A stretch of DNA of 64,000 nucleotides, taken from assembly GCF_026283965.1 (NCBI RefSeq), contig NZ_JAPDPD010000010.1, positions 1 through 64,000 of the forward strand. Direction: 5' to 3'. Shown piece by piece: positions 52,877-60,582 of the stretch. Origin of the DNA: Dyella subtropica. GTDB taxonomy: Bacteria; Pseudomonadota; Gammaproteobacteria; Xanthomonadales; Rhodanobacteraceae. The notes below the pieces were generated by a model, which saw only the letters and a program-made list of their open reading frames with translations, was not told the DNA's origin and made no database searches. Made by a program: the position numbers and the translations under genes. The first letter of the stretch is position 1. Each line of letters opens with the position of its first letter.

Positions 52877-52904
52877 TCGCTCCAGATAACGGGGAACAGG
52901 CGTC

Positions 52905-53447
52905 ATGGCATCATCGAAATTCATCAAGCCGTATGTCGAGCACGGCGAAAAGGCCGGGGCAGTACGCAAGATTACGGTCTCCATTCCGCTGCACGTTCTG
53001 CAGCCCCTGTCGGACGAACGTACCCGTCGTCAAGTGAACAATCTTAGGCACGCCACCAATAGCGATTTGCTGGTTGAGGCGTTCCTGCATGCTTTTACTG
53101 GGCAACCACTGCCAACTGATGAGGAGCTGAGACGAACTATGGCCACTGCCAAGAAAGCCACCAAGAAACCGGCCGCTAAAAAGGCCGTCAAGAAAACCGC
53201 CGTGAAGAAGGCCGCCGCGAAGAAGCCGGTTGCCAAGAAGCCGGCCGCCAAGAAGGCCGTTCGCAAGGTCGCCAAGAAGGCTGTCGCCAAGAAGCGTCCG
53301 GCGGCTGCTAAGAAGGCTGCCGTAAAGAAGGTCGCCGTGAAGAAGGTTGCCAAGAAGGCCGCCAAGAAGCGCACCGTGAAGAAGGCTGCTGCTGCCAAGG
53401 TGGTCAAGGCCACCAAGACCGCAAAAGCCAAGACCGCCAAGAAGTAA
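52905..53447 (+). CDS. MetJ-like repressor fused to a histone H1-like Lys/Ala tail
   Basis: A 180-residue protein. Residues 1-78 match the MetJ methionine repressor almost throughout: the N-terminal arm ([12 protein letters not shown]), the DNA-contacting beta strand KITVSIP at 22-28, helix A with [18 protein letters not shown] and helix B with [13 protein letters not shown], which hold dimer and SAM-binding contacts in E. coli MetJ. The final MetJ helix is missing. From residue 79 the protein changes to about 100 residues of AAKK/VKK-type repeats like AlgP or histone H1-like proteins. A second ATG at 53139 encodes the first residue of the tail. The fused protein could be a nucleoid-binding or SAM-responsive regulator; neither is shown. 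Confidence 0.85.
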   Translation: MASSKFIKPYVEHGEKAGAVRKITVSIPLHVLQPLSDERTRRQVNNLRHATNSDLLVEAFLHAFTGQPLPTDEELRRTMATAKKATKKPAAKKAVKKTAVKKAAAKKPVAKKPAAKKAVRKVAKKAVAKKRPAAAKKAAVKKVAVKKVAKKAAKKRTVKKAAAAKVVKATKTAKAKTAKK

Positions 53448-53790
53448 GCACGACTACAACTAGGTTGTACCGATTTCTCTCCCTGCGGTGCCCAGCGCAG
53501 GGAGGGCACTTCGAAAGAGCGATTCGTCCCGGCCTATGCTGGGACGCTTCGTTTCTGGGGTTTGAAAAATGTAAAGCCTCGCCGCGACAACCGCCGGACG
53601 AGGCCGGGCGAGGGGAAGGCGGCTAGCGCAATCCGGGCGGCCAAGCCGTGAAGCTACGCGCGATTTGCCGTGATGCTTCATTGCGGTTACCTTTTGCACA
53701 TCCGCGCCGCGGCGAGCCTGGGGAGGTTTGCCGCTCCTGGATTCACAGGGGGAAAAAGCGCGGGTATCTGATGCCACTCAGCGAGAGACC
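53448..53790. other. Intergenic region after the MetJ-H1 gene
   Basis: About 340 bases without a gene. The one clear element is the hairpin at 53479-53504. The rest is GC-rich and holds the promoter of the TonB-like gene, not resolved. Confidence 0.6.
53479..53504 (+). terminator. Hairpin downstream of the MetJ-H1 gene
   Basis: CTCCCTGC pairs with GCAGGGAG around a 10-base loop, 31 bases past the stop. No T-run. Likely 3'-end structure. Confidence 0.5.
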
Positions 53791-54828
53791 ATGGATACCC
53801 GATATATCCGTCATGCGCGTCGGCACGCGCGGGGGGCTATTCAGCCCGTTGTTATTGCCATCCTCATCGTCTTTGCTGTGCTTGCGGCAGCGGCGTGGTT
53901 CCTCATCATCAAGCCTCATCAGGACCTGATGCAGACTGACGCAGGCGGCCATCCGTCGACGCCGGTGGCCTCCGGTCGCGAGGCGCCGCCACCGCCGGCT
54001 AACGTGGAAGCGATGAGCGTCAATCAGCTGTTGTCTGAGGCGCGGCGCGCGATGAACGAGCAACGCCTGCTCGCTCCGGCCGGCAACAATGCGTTCGAGT
54101 TCTACCTGAAGGCGCTGCAGAAGCAGCCGGGCAATCAGGTGGCGGCCGACGCCTTGCGCGAAACCTTCCCCTTTGCCGCCACGGCGGCCGAGCAGGCGAT
54201 CAACCAGCGCGATTTCAACGATGCGCAGCGCCAGATCGATCTGCTCGCCAAGGCCGATTCGGCTAACTACACGCTGACCATCCTGCGCTCCAAGCTGGAT
54301 GCCCAGCGCAAGCTGTTGGATCGCGAGCAGCAGCTTGCTGCCGACAAAGAAAAGCAGCAGTTGGTCGCCCAGAAAGCAGCCGCGGACAAGGCGGAGGCCG
54401 ACAAGGCGTCGGAACAGAAGGCCCAGCAGGCGGCTGCCGAGCAGCGCCAGGCGCAACAAGCGCGTCTGGCGCAGCAACAGCAGGCTTCCGAGTCCGCTCG
54501 CCCGCAGGCGAGCGCGAACACCGCGGCGGCCGCGACGAGCGGTGATGCCGGCGGCACCGGTACGCATGCTGCCGTGCTGGTCAAGAACGCCGCACCGCGT
54601 TACCCGACGGCCGCCATGCGTGCCAACCAGGAAGGTTGGGTGGAACTGGCCTTCACTATCACCGCGGACGGCAGCGTCAACGACGTGAAGGTGCTCGACG
54701 CCCAGCCGCGTCACGTATTCGACCGAGCGGCGATCGACGCAGTGACCCGCTGGAAGTATCAGCCGGCGATGCAAGGTGGCTCGCCGGTGGCATCGAGCAA
54801 GAGCCAGCGCATCGAGTTCAAGTTGTGA
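53791..54828 (+). CDS. TonB-like energy-transducer family protein
   Basis: A 345-residue protein anchored by one N-terminal membrane helix (VVIAILIVFAVLAAAAWFLII). A helical, Ala/Gln/Lys-rich periplasmic part with coiled-coil character follows (residues about 75-250: LSEARRAMNEQRLLAPAG, KEKQQLVAQKAAADKAEADK). The last 80 residues are a TonB C-terminal domain (APRYPTAAMRANQEGWVELAF, VNDVKVLDAQPRHVFDRAAI, VTRWKYQPAMQ). It lacks the Pro-rich spacer of standard TonB and the ExbB/ExbD genes are absent here, so it may link to another envelope system. ATG at 53791 is chosen; an earlier in-frame start adds a basic non-conserved stretch. Confidence 0.8.
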   Translation: MDTRYIRHARRHARGAIQPVVIAILIVFAVLAAAAWFLIIKPHQDLMQTDAGGHPSTPVASGREAPPPPANVEAMSVNQLLSEARRAMNEQRLLAPAGNNAFEFYLKALQKQPGNQVAADALRETFPFAATAAEQAINQRDFNDAQRQIDLLAKADSANYTLTILRSKLDAQRKLLDREQQLAADKEKQQLVAQKAAADKAEADKASEQKAQQAAAEQRQAQQARLAQQQQASESARPQASANTAAAATSGDAGGTGTHAAVLVKNAAPRYPTAAMRANQEGWVELAFTITADGSVNDVKVLDAQPRHVFDRAAIDAVTRWKYQPAMQGGSPVASSKSQRIEFKL

Positions 54829-54860
54829 CTTGACGGCAGGCTGCCGAAGGGATGAAGGAC

Positions 54861-54896
54861 AAGAGGCGCGCATGGGAACATGCAGCGCCTCTTTCT
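54861..54896. terminator. Rho-independent terminator between convergent genes
   Basis: AAGAGGCGC pairs with GCGCCTCTT, closed by an inner GCATG/CATGC stem around GGAA with one bulged A, followed by TTTCTTT. It ends the TonB-like gene and lies just before the serine hydrolase stop on the other strand. Confidence 0.8.
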
Positions 54897-54932
54897 TTGT
54901 CATCGGTCTATGCGGACGATGAAAACAAGCTC

Positions 54933-56258
54933 TTAGTTTCGATGCCCGCGCTTGCCGGAGGCGGCCTTGGTGCCGCGTCGCGCCTTGCCCTTGCCTGACG
55001 TGGCCTTGGCCGTGCCGGCTGGCGGTGCATCGCTTTCCACGCCGGCCCAATCGACGTGCTCGAGGCCCAGCATGCTGTCGAACACCATTGGCATCAGGCC
55101 CGAAGGCATGGCCCCGGCCGAGTTCCACATGGTCACCACGCCAGTGTGGTACTTGGGAAAGAAGCCGATCATGGTGCGATAGCCTTCCACGGCGCCGGCG
55201 TGGAACACCAAGGTTTCCCCGCCGTACTGGAAGACGCGCCAACCCAACGCGTAATGAGCGTCGCTGACCCTTTCGCGGCGCCAGGGTGTCGCGCGCAATT
55301 CCACTGGCGTTGCCACCTCCGGTGTGTGCAGCACGTCGAGTAGGGCCGTTGGAAGGACGTCCGGACGACCGCCCATCTGCGCGATCAGCCATTGCTCCAT
55401 GTCGCGCAGGCTCGCGTTGACACCGGCTGCCGGTGCGACGCGGTAGTAAGCCTCTTTCGGTTCGAACGGACGCCAGCCGCCGGGGCCAGCCGGGTGATGC
55501 GGCCGCGCCCAGCTCGGGCTCGACTCCAGCGCTTCGCGCCCATAACTGGCAGTTTTCATGCCCAGCGGCAAGAAGATGCGTTTGTCCACCTGGCGGTAGA
55601 AGAAATCGCCTGTCATGGCGTAGATCACGTCGCCGATCATGCTGAAGGCGACGTTCTGGTAGCCGTAGCACTGGCCCACGGCGCAGGTCATGTCGACCTC
55701 GTCGAGCTTGCGCACCAGCTCCTCGTAGGAGACATCACCTTCGAGCATGTTGTCGTAGGTATTGCGCGGCAGACCCAGGCGCTGCCCCAGGATGTCGCGT
55801 ACCGTGGCTTTCTCTGCCGCCTGCGCATCCTTGAGCTTGAAGAAGGGCAGCACGTCGGCCAGCTTGGTGTCCCAGCTCAACTTGCCATCATTGACGAGCA
55901 CACCGGTCAACGCCGTGGCGAAGGCCTTGGACAGCGAGGCCAGGCGGAACACCGTCTCTGGCGTGATGGGCTCCTGCGTCGTCGCGTTGGCGTAGCCGAA
56001 GGTGTGCTCGTAGACCACCTTGTCGTCGATCACTACGGCGGTCGCAAGGCCGGCTACAGCATGGCGCTGTTCGAGTCGTTCAAGCCATTGCTGGTAGGCG
56101 GCCAGGGCGGCCTTGACCTGTTCCGGCGGCAAGTGCTGAGGCGCCGCATTAGCGCTCTGCATAGCGACCTGCGCAGGAGCGGCGGGAGAGGCGAGCAGCG
56201 GGCCGCTAGTCAGGCCAAGCGCACTGGCGATCAACAGGAAAATCTTGCGAAACTGCAT
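54933..56258 (-). CDS. Secreted serine hydrolase, beta-lactamase/PBP-like family
   Basis: A 441-residue exported protein of the class C beta-lactamase fold family, which includes esterases and D-amino acid hydrolases. After a signal peptide (KIFLLIASALGLTSGPLLA) come the catalytic SxxK as SLSK (108-111), the second motif YQN near 197 and the third HAG near 375. The last 25 residues are Lys/Gly-rich (KGKARRGTKAASGKRGHRN), unusual for the family and possibly wall- or DNA-binding. The ATG at 56258 is used; the frame extends a few codons upstream. Substrate unknown. Confidence 0.82.
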   Translation of the reverse strand: MQFRKIFLLIASALGLTSGPLLASPAAPAQVAMQSANAAPQHLPPEQVKAALAAYQQWLERLEQRHAVAGLATAVVIDDKVVYEHTFGYANATTQEPITPETVFRLASLSKAFATALTGVLVNDGKLSWDTKLADVLPFFKLKDAQAAEKATVRDILGQRLGLPRNTYDNMLEGDVSYEELVRKLDEVDMTCAVGQCYGYQNVAFSMIGDVIYAMTGDFFYRQVDKRIFLPLGMKTASYGREALESSPSWARPHHPAGPGGWRPFEPKEAYYRVAPAAGVNASLRDMEQWLIAQMGGRPDVLPTALLDVLHTPEVATPVELRATPWRRERVSDAHYALGWRVFQYGGETLVFHAGAVEGYRTMIGFFPKYHTGVVTMWNSAGAMPSGLMPMVFDSMLGLEHVDWAGVESDAPPAGTAKATSGKGKARRGTKAASGKRGHRN

Positions 56259-56313
56259 GCTACTCTGGCGTGGTATTGGCGCGAAACGCGCCACGAAACA
56301 AGGGGGAATGGCG

Positions 56314-56901
56314 ATGGGCTTGTTGATTGTTCTTGTGACAATCGTCCTGATTGTCGTGTACTTCGTGTCGCTCTACAACGGACTGGTGACCGCGCGTAAC
56401 GGCTATAAGAACGCCTTCGCGCAGATCGATGTACAGCTCACCCGTCGACATGATCTGATCCCCAACCTGGTGGAAACCGCCAAGGCTTACCTCGCCCATG
56501 AGCGTGGAACCCTGGAAGCGGTGGTGCAGGCGCGCAATGTTGCAGTCAGCGGGCTCGCAGGCGCCAAGGCCAACCCCGGCGACGCCGCTGCGATGCAGCA
56601 GCTGTCCGGCGCCGAGAATGCATTAACACAAAGTCTGGGCCGCTTGTTCGCGCTCAGCGAGGCCTATCCCGACCTCAAGGCCAACCAGACCATGGCGCAG
56701 CTCTCGGAGGCGCTGAGTTCGACCGAGAACCGTGTCGCCTTTGCCCGCCAGGCCTATAACGACGCCGTGATGACCTATAACAACCGCCGCGAGGTGTTTC
56801 CGAACTCGGTGATTTCCAACCAGTTCGCCTTCTCGCCCGCCGAGCCGCTGCAGATCGAGGATCCGGCGGTGCGCGCGGCCCCGAAGGTTTCCTTCGCCTG
56901 A
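56314..56901 (+). CDS. LemA family protein
   Basis: A 195-residue protein with one N-terminal membrane segment (LLIVLVTIVLIVVYFVSLYN) and the helical LemA domain (NAFAQIDVQLTRRHDLIPNLVETAKAYLAHE, split motifs DLIPNLVET and VENRVAFARQAYNDAVMTYN). It is commonly encoded with an M48 metallopeptidase, as here (54 bases downstream). The ATG at 56314 fits GGGGGA about 7 bases upstream better than the ATG at 56308, which is too close. Possible role in envelope-protease recruitment; not established. Confidence 0.9.
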   Translation: MGLLIVLVTIVLIVVYFVSLYNGLVTARNGYKNAFAQIDVQLTRRHDLIPNLVETAKAYLAHERGTLEAVVQARNVAVSGLAGAKANPGDAAAMQQLSGAENALTQSLGRLFALSEAYPDLKANQTMAQLSEALSSTENRVAFARQAYNDAVMTYNNRREVFPNSVISNQFAFSPAEPLQIEDPAVRAAPKVSFA

Positions 56902-56954
56902 TCGCCATCCGTCGCGGCTCCGGCCGCGGCGGCTTTCTTGGGGGAAGCGCGGCG

Positions 56955-58892
56955 ATGGATTTCTTCGCGGAGCAGGCGAGACAGCGCGCTGCCAGCCGGC
57001 AGCTGGTGCTGTTGTTCGCATTGGCAGTGCTGGTGATTGTCGCCATGGTCGACGTGGTGGTGTGGTGGGTGTGGAGCCACCTCATGCTGTTCGCCATGCC
57101 GCCGCGTACCGGCCGGACGTTACTGTTTGCCACCAGCGCGCTGATCATTGGCGGCATTCTCGCCTGTTCGCTGTATCGCATCCGCAGCTTGTCGAGTGGC
57201 GGTAAGGCGGTGGCCGAATCGGTGGGCGCAGAGCGGGTGCCTGAGGACACCCAGGATCCGCAACGGCGACGCCTGCGTAACGTGATCGAGGAAGTGGCGA
57301 TTGCCTCTGGCGTGCCCGTGCCGGCGATCTATCTGTTGTCGAACGAGTACGGCATCAATGCCTTCGCCGCGGGTTACGAACCGGACGACGCAGCCATCTG
57401 CGTGACGCAGGGCTGTCTCGATCGTCTCACCCGCGACGAACTGCAGGGCGTGATCGGACATGAGTTCAGTCATGTGCTCAATGGCGACATGCGCTTGAAC
57501 ATCCGCATCATGGGCCTGCTGTTCGGCATCCAGGTGCTGGGTTTGCTGGGGCGCAAGCTGACCGCATCGGACTCGGACTCGGGTGATCGCCGTCGCGGCT
57601 TCACCTTTCACATCACCGCGCTGGGCCTGGTACTGATCGTGGCTGGCTATGTGGGCTACTTCTTCGCACGGCTGATCCAGGCCGCCGTAAGCCGTTCGCG
57701 CGAACTGCTGGCCGATGCTTCCGCGGTGCAATTCACCCGACAAACCACTGGCCTGGCGAACGCGCTCAAGAAGATCGCCGTGCTCGACGAGGGTTCGCAC
57801 TTGCATGCGAGCCGGGCCGGGGAGGTGGCGCATATGTTGTTCGGTGAGGCAGGCAGCTTCAACGCCTTGTTCGCCACACACCCGCCGGTGATGGAGCGTA
57901 TCCGTGCGCTGGAGCCTTGGTTCAGCGAGCGGGCGCTGAAGCTCTTCGCGGCCAAGATGGAGGCAGCGGAGCAGCAGGAGAACGAGGAGCCGTCGTCGCC
58001 AGACAGAAGCGATGCCGTCGAGCGAACCGACACGAAAGCAGCTTCCGCGCGAACGCAGCTTGCGGGCGAGGCCCCCGCCGTGGGCTTGTACGCACGGTTC
58101 GGTGCATCGGACACCTCAAGCAAGGCGCCACTTGATATCCAGCCAGCCCGCTTGCCGGACGATCTGGTTCAGGCGACGCGGCAGGCAGAATCCGCCCTGG
58201 GCTTGGTGTTGTCGCTGACGCTTTCGAGTGAGACCGAGCTGCAATCGCGCCAGCAACGGCTGATCGCCGCCGCTTTTGGCGATGACATGGCACATGAGGC
58301 GGTGGCCAGCGTGGGCTGTCTGCGCGCGTTGCCAGCCAAGCATCGGCAGCTGCTGCTCGCGCTCGCGTTCCCATCGTTGAAGCGCCTGTCTGCCGGGCGT
58401 CGCGAGACCTTGTTGAGTACGGTCGATGAACTGGTGCGTGCGGATGGCCGGATCGATCTGCAGGAATACTGTCTGGTCCGACAGCTTCGTACCCAGTTGC
58501 AGGAAGCGAAGCAGGCGCCGCGTGAGTCTACGGCCGGTACCAAGAAGCTCATTGATTGCCGGGAAAGTTATGCGCTGGTCGGGGCGGTGCTGGCCTGCCA
58601 CGGCAGTGCGAGCGAAGCGGAGGCACGTCGGGCCTGGCTGCTCGCGATGCAGGATGCCCTGCCGGGCGAGGCAGTGATCTGGCCGGTGCTCCCAGCCATG
58701 TGGCAAGCAGCGTTCGATCAGGCGCTCGATGAATTGGATCAACTCACGGCGGTGGGTAAGGAGTTGGTGCTGCAGGGCTTGCTACGAGCGATCAAGGCCG
58801 ATGGCGAGGTGAGTGGCGATGAGGCGGTGCTGTTCCGCTTGATCTGCGCCAGCCTGCACAGCCCACCACCGGCCGCTTTGTGCATGGCGTGA
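56955..58892 (+). CDS. M48 (HtpX-like) membrane zinc metallopeptidase with C-terminal extension
   Basis: A 645-residue membrane protease. Two N-terminal helices (LVLLFALAVLVIVAMVDVVV; LLFATSALIIGGILACSLY) precede the catalytic zinc motif HEFSH at 169-173; the third ligand is the Glu in SRSRELLADASAV. A further membrane segment follows the first (FHITALGLVLIVAGYVGYFFARL). The C-terminal half, from about residue 340, is not part of M48 and contains two TerB-like acidic segments (VRADGRIDLQEYCLVRQLR, IKADGEVSGDEAVLFRLI). HtpX itself has about 290 residues. It is paired with LemA. Quality control of inner-membrane proteins is the likely role. Confidence 0.87.
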   Translation: MDFFAEQARQRAASRQLVLLFALAVLVIVAMVDVVVWWVWSHLMLFAMPPRTGRTLLFATSALIIGGILACSLYRIRSLSSGGKAVAESVGAERVPEDTQDPQRRRLRNVIEEVAIASGVPVPAIYLLSNEYGINAFAAGYEPDDAAICVTQGCLDRLTRDELQGVIGHEFSHVLNGDMRLNIRIMGLLFGIQVLGLLGRKLTASDSDSGDRRRGFTFHITALGLVLIVAGYVGYFFARLIQAAVSRSRELLADASAVQFTRQTTGLANALKKIAVLDEGSHLHASRAGEVAHMLFGEAGSFNALFATHPPVMERIRALEPWFSERALKLFAAKMEAAEQQENEEPSSPDRSDAVERTDTKAASARTQLAGEAPAVGLYARFGASDTSSKAPLDIQPARLPDDLVQATRQAESALGLVLSLTLSSETELQSRQQRLIAAAFGDDMAHEAVASVGCLRALPAKHRQLLLALAFPSLKRLSAGRRETLLSTVDELVRADGRIDLQEYCLVRQLRTQLQEAKQAPRESTAGTKKLIDCRESYALVGAVLACHGSASEAEARRAWLLAMQDALPGEAVIWPVLPAMWQAAFDQALDELDQLTAVGKELVLQGLLRAIKADGEVSGDEAVLFRLICASLHSPPPAALCMA

Positions 58893-58898
58893 AGTCGA

Positions 58899-60500
58899 TC
58901 AGATGTCGCCGAGCATCAATGCGCTCGCCCGTTCCGCCATCATGATGGTGGGAGCATTAGTGTTGCCGGTGATCAGCGAGGGCATGACGGAGGCGTCGAC
59001 CACACGCAGGCTCTCGACTCCCCTCACACGCAATTCACTGTCCAGCACCGACGCGCCATCGCGTCCCATCCGGCAGGTGCCGACCGGGTGATAGATGGTT
59101 TCGGTGCGGCGGCGGATGAAGTCGGCGTACTCGGCATCGCTTCGCAATTCGCGGTTGGGTTGTACGGGGTGCCCGCGATAAGCATCGAACGGGGATTGCG
59201 CAAGGATCTCGCGCGACAGCTTGGCTGCCTCGATCATCATCTTCAGATCGTGGCCTTCCGGGTCGCTGAGGTAATTCGCCTCGATACCGATCGGTTGCGT
59301 CGGATCGGCCGAATGCAGCCGTAGCCGGCCGCGGCTGCGCGGATGCAGGTAACACGCATGCACGGTATAGCCGCGGCCGGGCAGCGCGCGTGCGCCGTGG
59401 TCGTCCAGTTGCGCGGGGATGAAATGGAACTGGATATCGCAGCGCTCGTCCGGCGCGAAGCGGCTGCGCACGAAACCGCCCGCCTCGGCCGCGTTGGAGC
59501 TGCCGATACCGTCGCGATGGCGCAGATAACGCCACGCCACGGCAGCATCGTTGAGGTGGTCGAAGGTGGCCTGGCTGGTCGTGCCCGTCACGCTGCAGAT
59601 GTCCAGGTGATCCTGCAGATGCGCACCTACATCCGGCTGGTCGAGCCGCACGGCGATGCCATACTCGCGCAAGTGGTCGGCCGGGCCCACGCCAGAGAGC
59701 ATCAGCAGCTGGGGTGTGTTGATCGCACCGGCGGCCAGGATCACTTCGCTTGCTTCAATGCGTTCGCTATTGAGCTGCACGCCGACCGCGTGGCCGTTCT
59801 CGATCAGCACCCGTTCGACCAGCACGCCAGTGCGTACCGTCAGGTTAGGCCGCTGCATCGCAGGCGCCAGGTAGGCCGCGGCAGCGGAGCAGCGCGCCCC
59901 GTCGCGCTGGGTGACCTGATACAAACCAAAACCGTCCTGCCGCTCGCCGTTGAAGTCGGTGTTGCGAGCGTACCCAGCGCTGATGCCTGCCTCGATGAAA
60001 GCCTCCGAGAGTTCGCTGTGATAGCGCAAATCGTCGACGCCCAGCGGGCCGCCACTGCCGTGCCAGGGCCCGGCGCCGCGGCGATTGTCTTCGCTGCGCA
60101 GGAACCACGGCAGCACGTGTTGCCAGCTCCAGCGAGCGTCGCCAGTAGCGTCCGCCCAGCCGTCGTAGTCGGCGGGTACACCGCGGATGTAGCACATGGC
60201 GTTGATGGCGCTGGAGCCGCCCAGGGTCTTGCCGCGCGGCCACCACAAGCGGCGTTGACCAAGCTGTGCCTCGGGTTCGGTGCGGTAGCCCCAATTGATC
60301 CGGTGGCCGCCATAGAGCCGCGCCAGACCGCGCTGGTCGCCGACCAATTTGGCGATGCCGGCAGGCATGTGGATCAATGGATTCCAGTCGCGTGGGCCCG
60401 CTTCGAGCAACAGTACGCGCTGGTTCGGTCGAGCGCTGAGTCGATGGGCGAGTACGCACCCGGCAGAGCCGGCACCGACGATCACGTAGTCGTAAATCAT
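58899..60500 (-). CDS. GMC family FAD-dependent oxidoreductase
   Basis: A 533-residue flavoenzyme of the choline/alcohol dehydrogenase family. The FAD fingerprint DYVIVGAGSAGCVLAHRLS is at the start, WPRGKTLGGSSAINAM and AGAINTPQLLMLSGVGP are GMC signatures, and the catalytic His-Asn pair is in HPVGTCRMG and GNTNAPTIM near the C-terminus. It is similar to both choline dehydrogenase (BetA) and medium-chain alcohol dehydrogenase (AlkJ). No betB or betI is nearby, so choline is not supported by context. The ATG at 60500 is the only reasonable start. Confidence 0.9.
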   Translation of the reverse strand: MIYDYVIVGAGSAGCVLAHRLSARPNQRVLLLEAGPRDWNPLIHMPAGIAKLVGDQRGLARLYGGHRINWGYRTEPEAQLGQRRLWWPRGKTLGGSSAINAMCYIRGVPADYDGWADATGDARWSWQHVLPWFLRSEDNRRGAGPWHGSGGPLGVDDLRYHSELSEAFIEAGISAGYARNTDFNGERQDGFGLYQVTQRDGARCSAAAAYLAPAMQRPNLTVRTGVLVERVLIENGHAVGVQLNSERIEASEVILAAGAINTPQLLMLSGVGPADHLREYGIAVRLDQPDVGAHLQDHLDICSVTGTTSQATFDHLNDAAVAWRYLRHRDGIGSSNAAEAGGFVRSRFAPDERCDIQFHFIPAQLDDHGARALPGRGYTVHACYLHPRSRGRLRLHSADPTQPIGIEANYLSDPEGHDLKMMIEAAKLSREILAQSPFDAYRGHPVQPNRELRSDAEYADFIRRRTETIYHPVGTCRMGRDGASVLDSELRVRGVESLRVVDASVMPSLITGNTNAPTIMMAERASALMLGDI

Positions 60501-60582
60501 CCGTCCAATTCCCTAGGGATGCTGGCTTGGCCGTCATGGTCGCATGCTAGTCTTCGCCGCGACTCTTGCAGGATGTCCCCCG

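Larger units (their letters stand above)
52229..52904. other. Long intergenic region, gcvH / MetJ-H1 gene
   Basis: About 675 bases with no supportable gene. From left: a GNRA-type hairpin (52254-52279), a GC-rich half with short open frames lacking ribosome sites, a switch to AT-rich sequence at about 52665 with a hairpin AAAACCC/GGGTTTT (52676-52699), a single Met-box-like AGACGTCC (52743-52750), and the dyad and promoter of the next gene (52825-52876). The AT-rich part is unlike the rest of the window. Confidence 0.6.
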
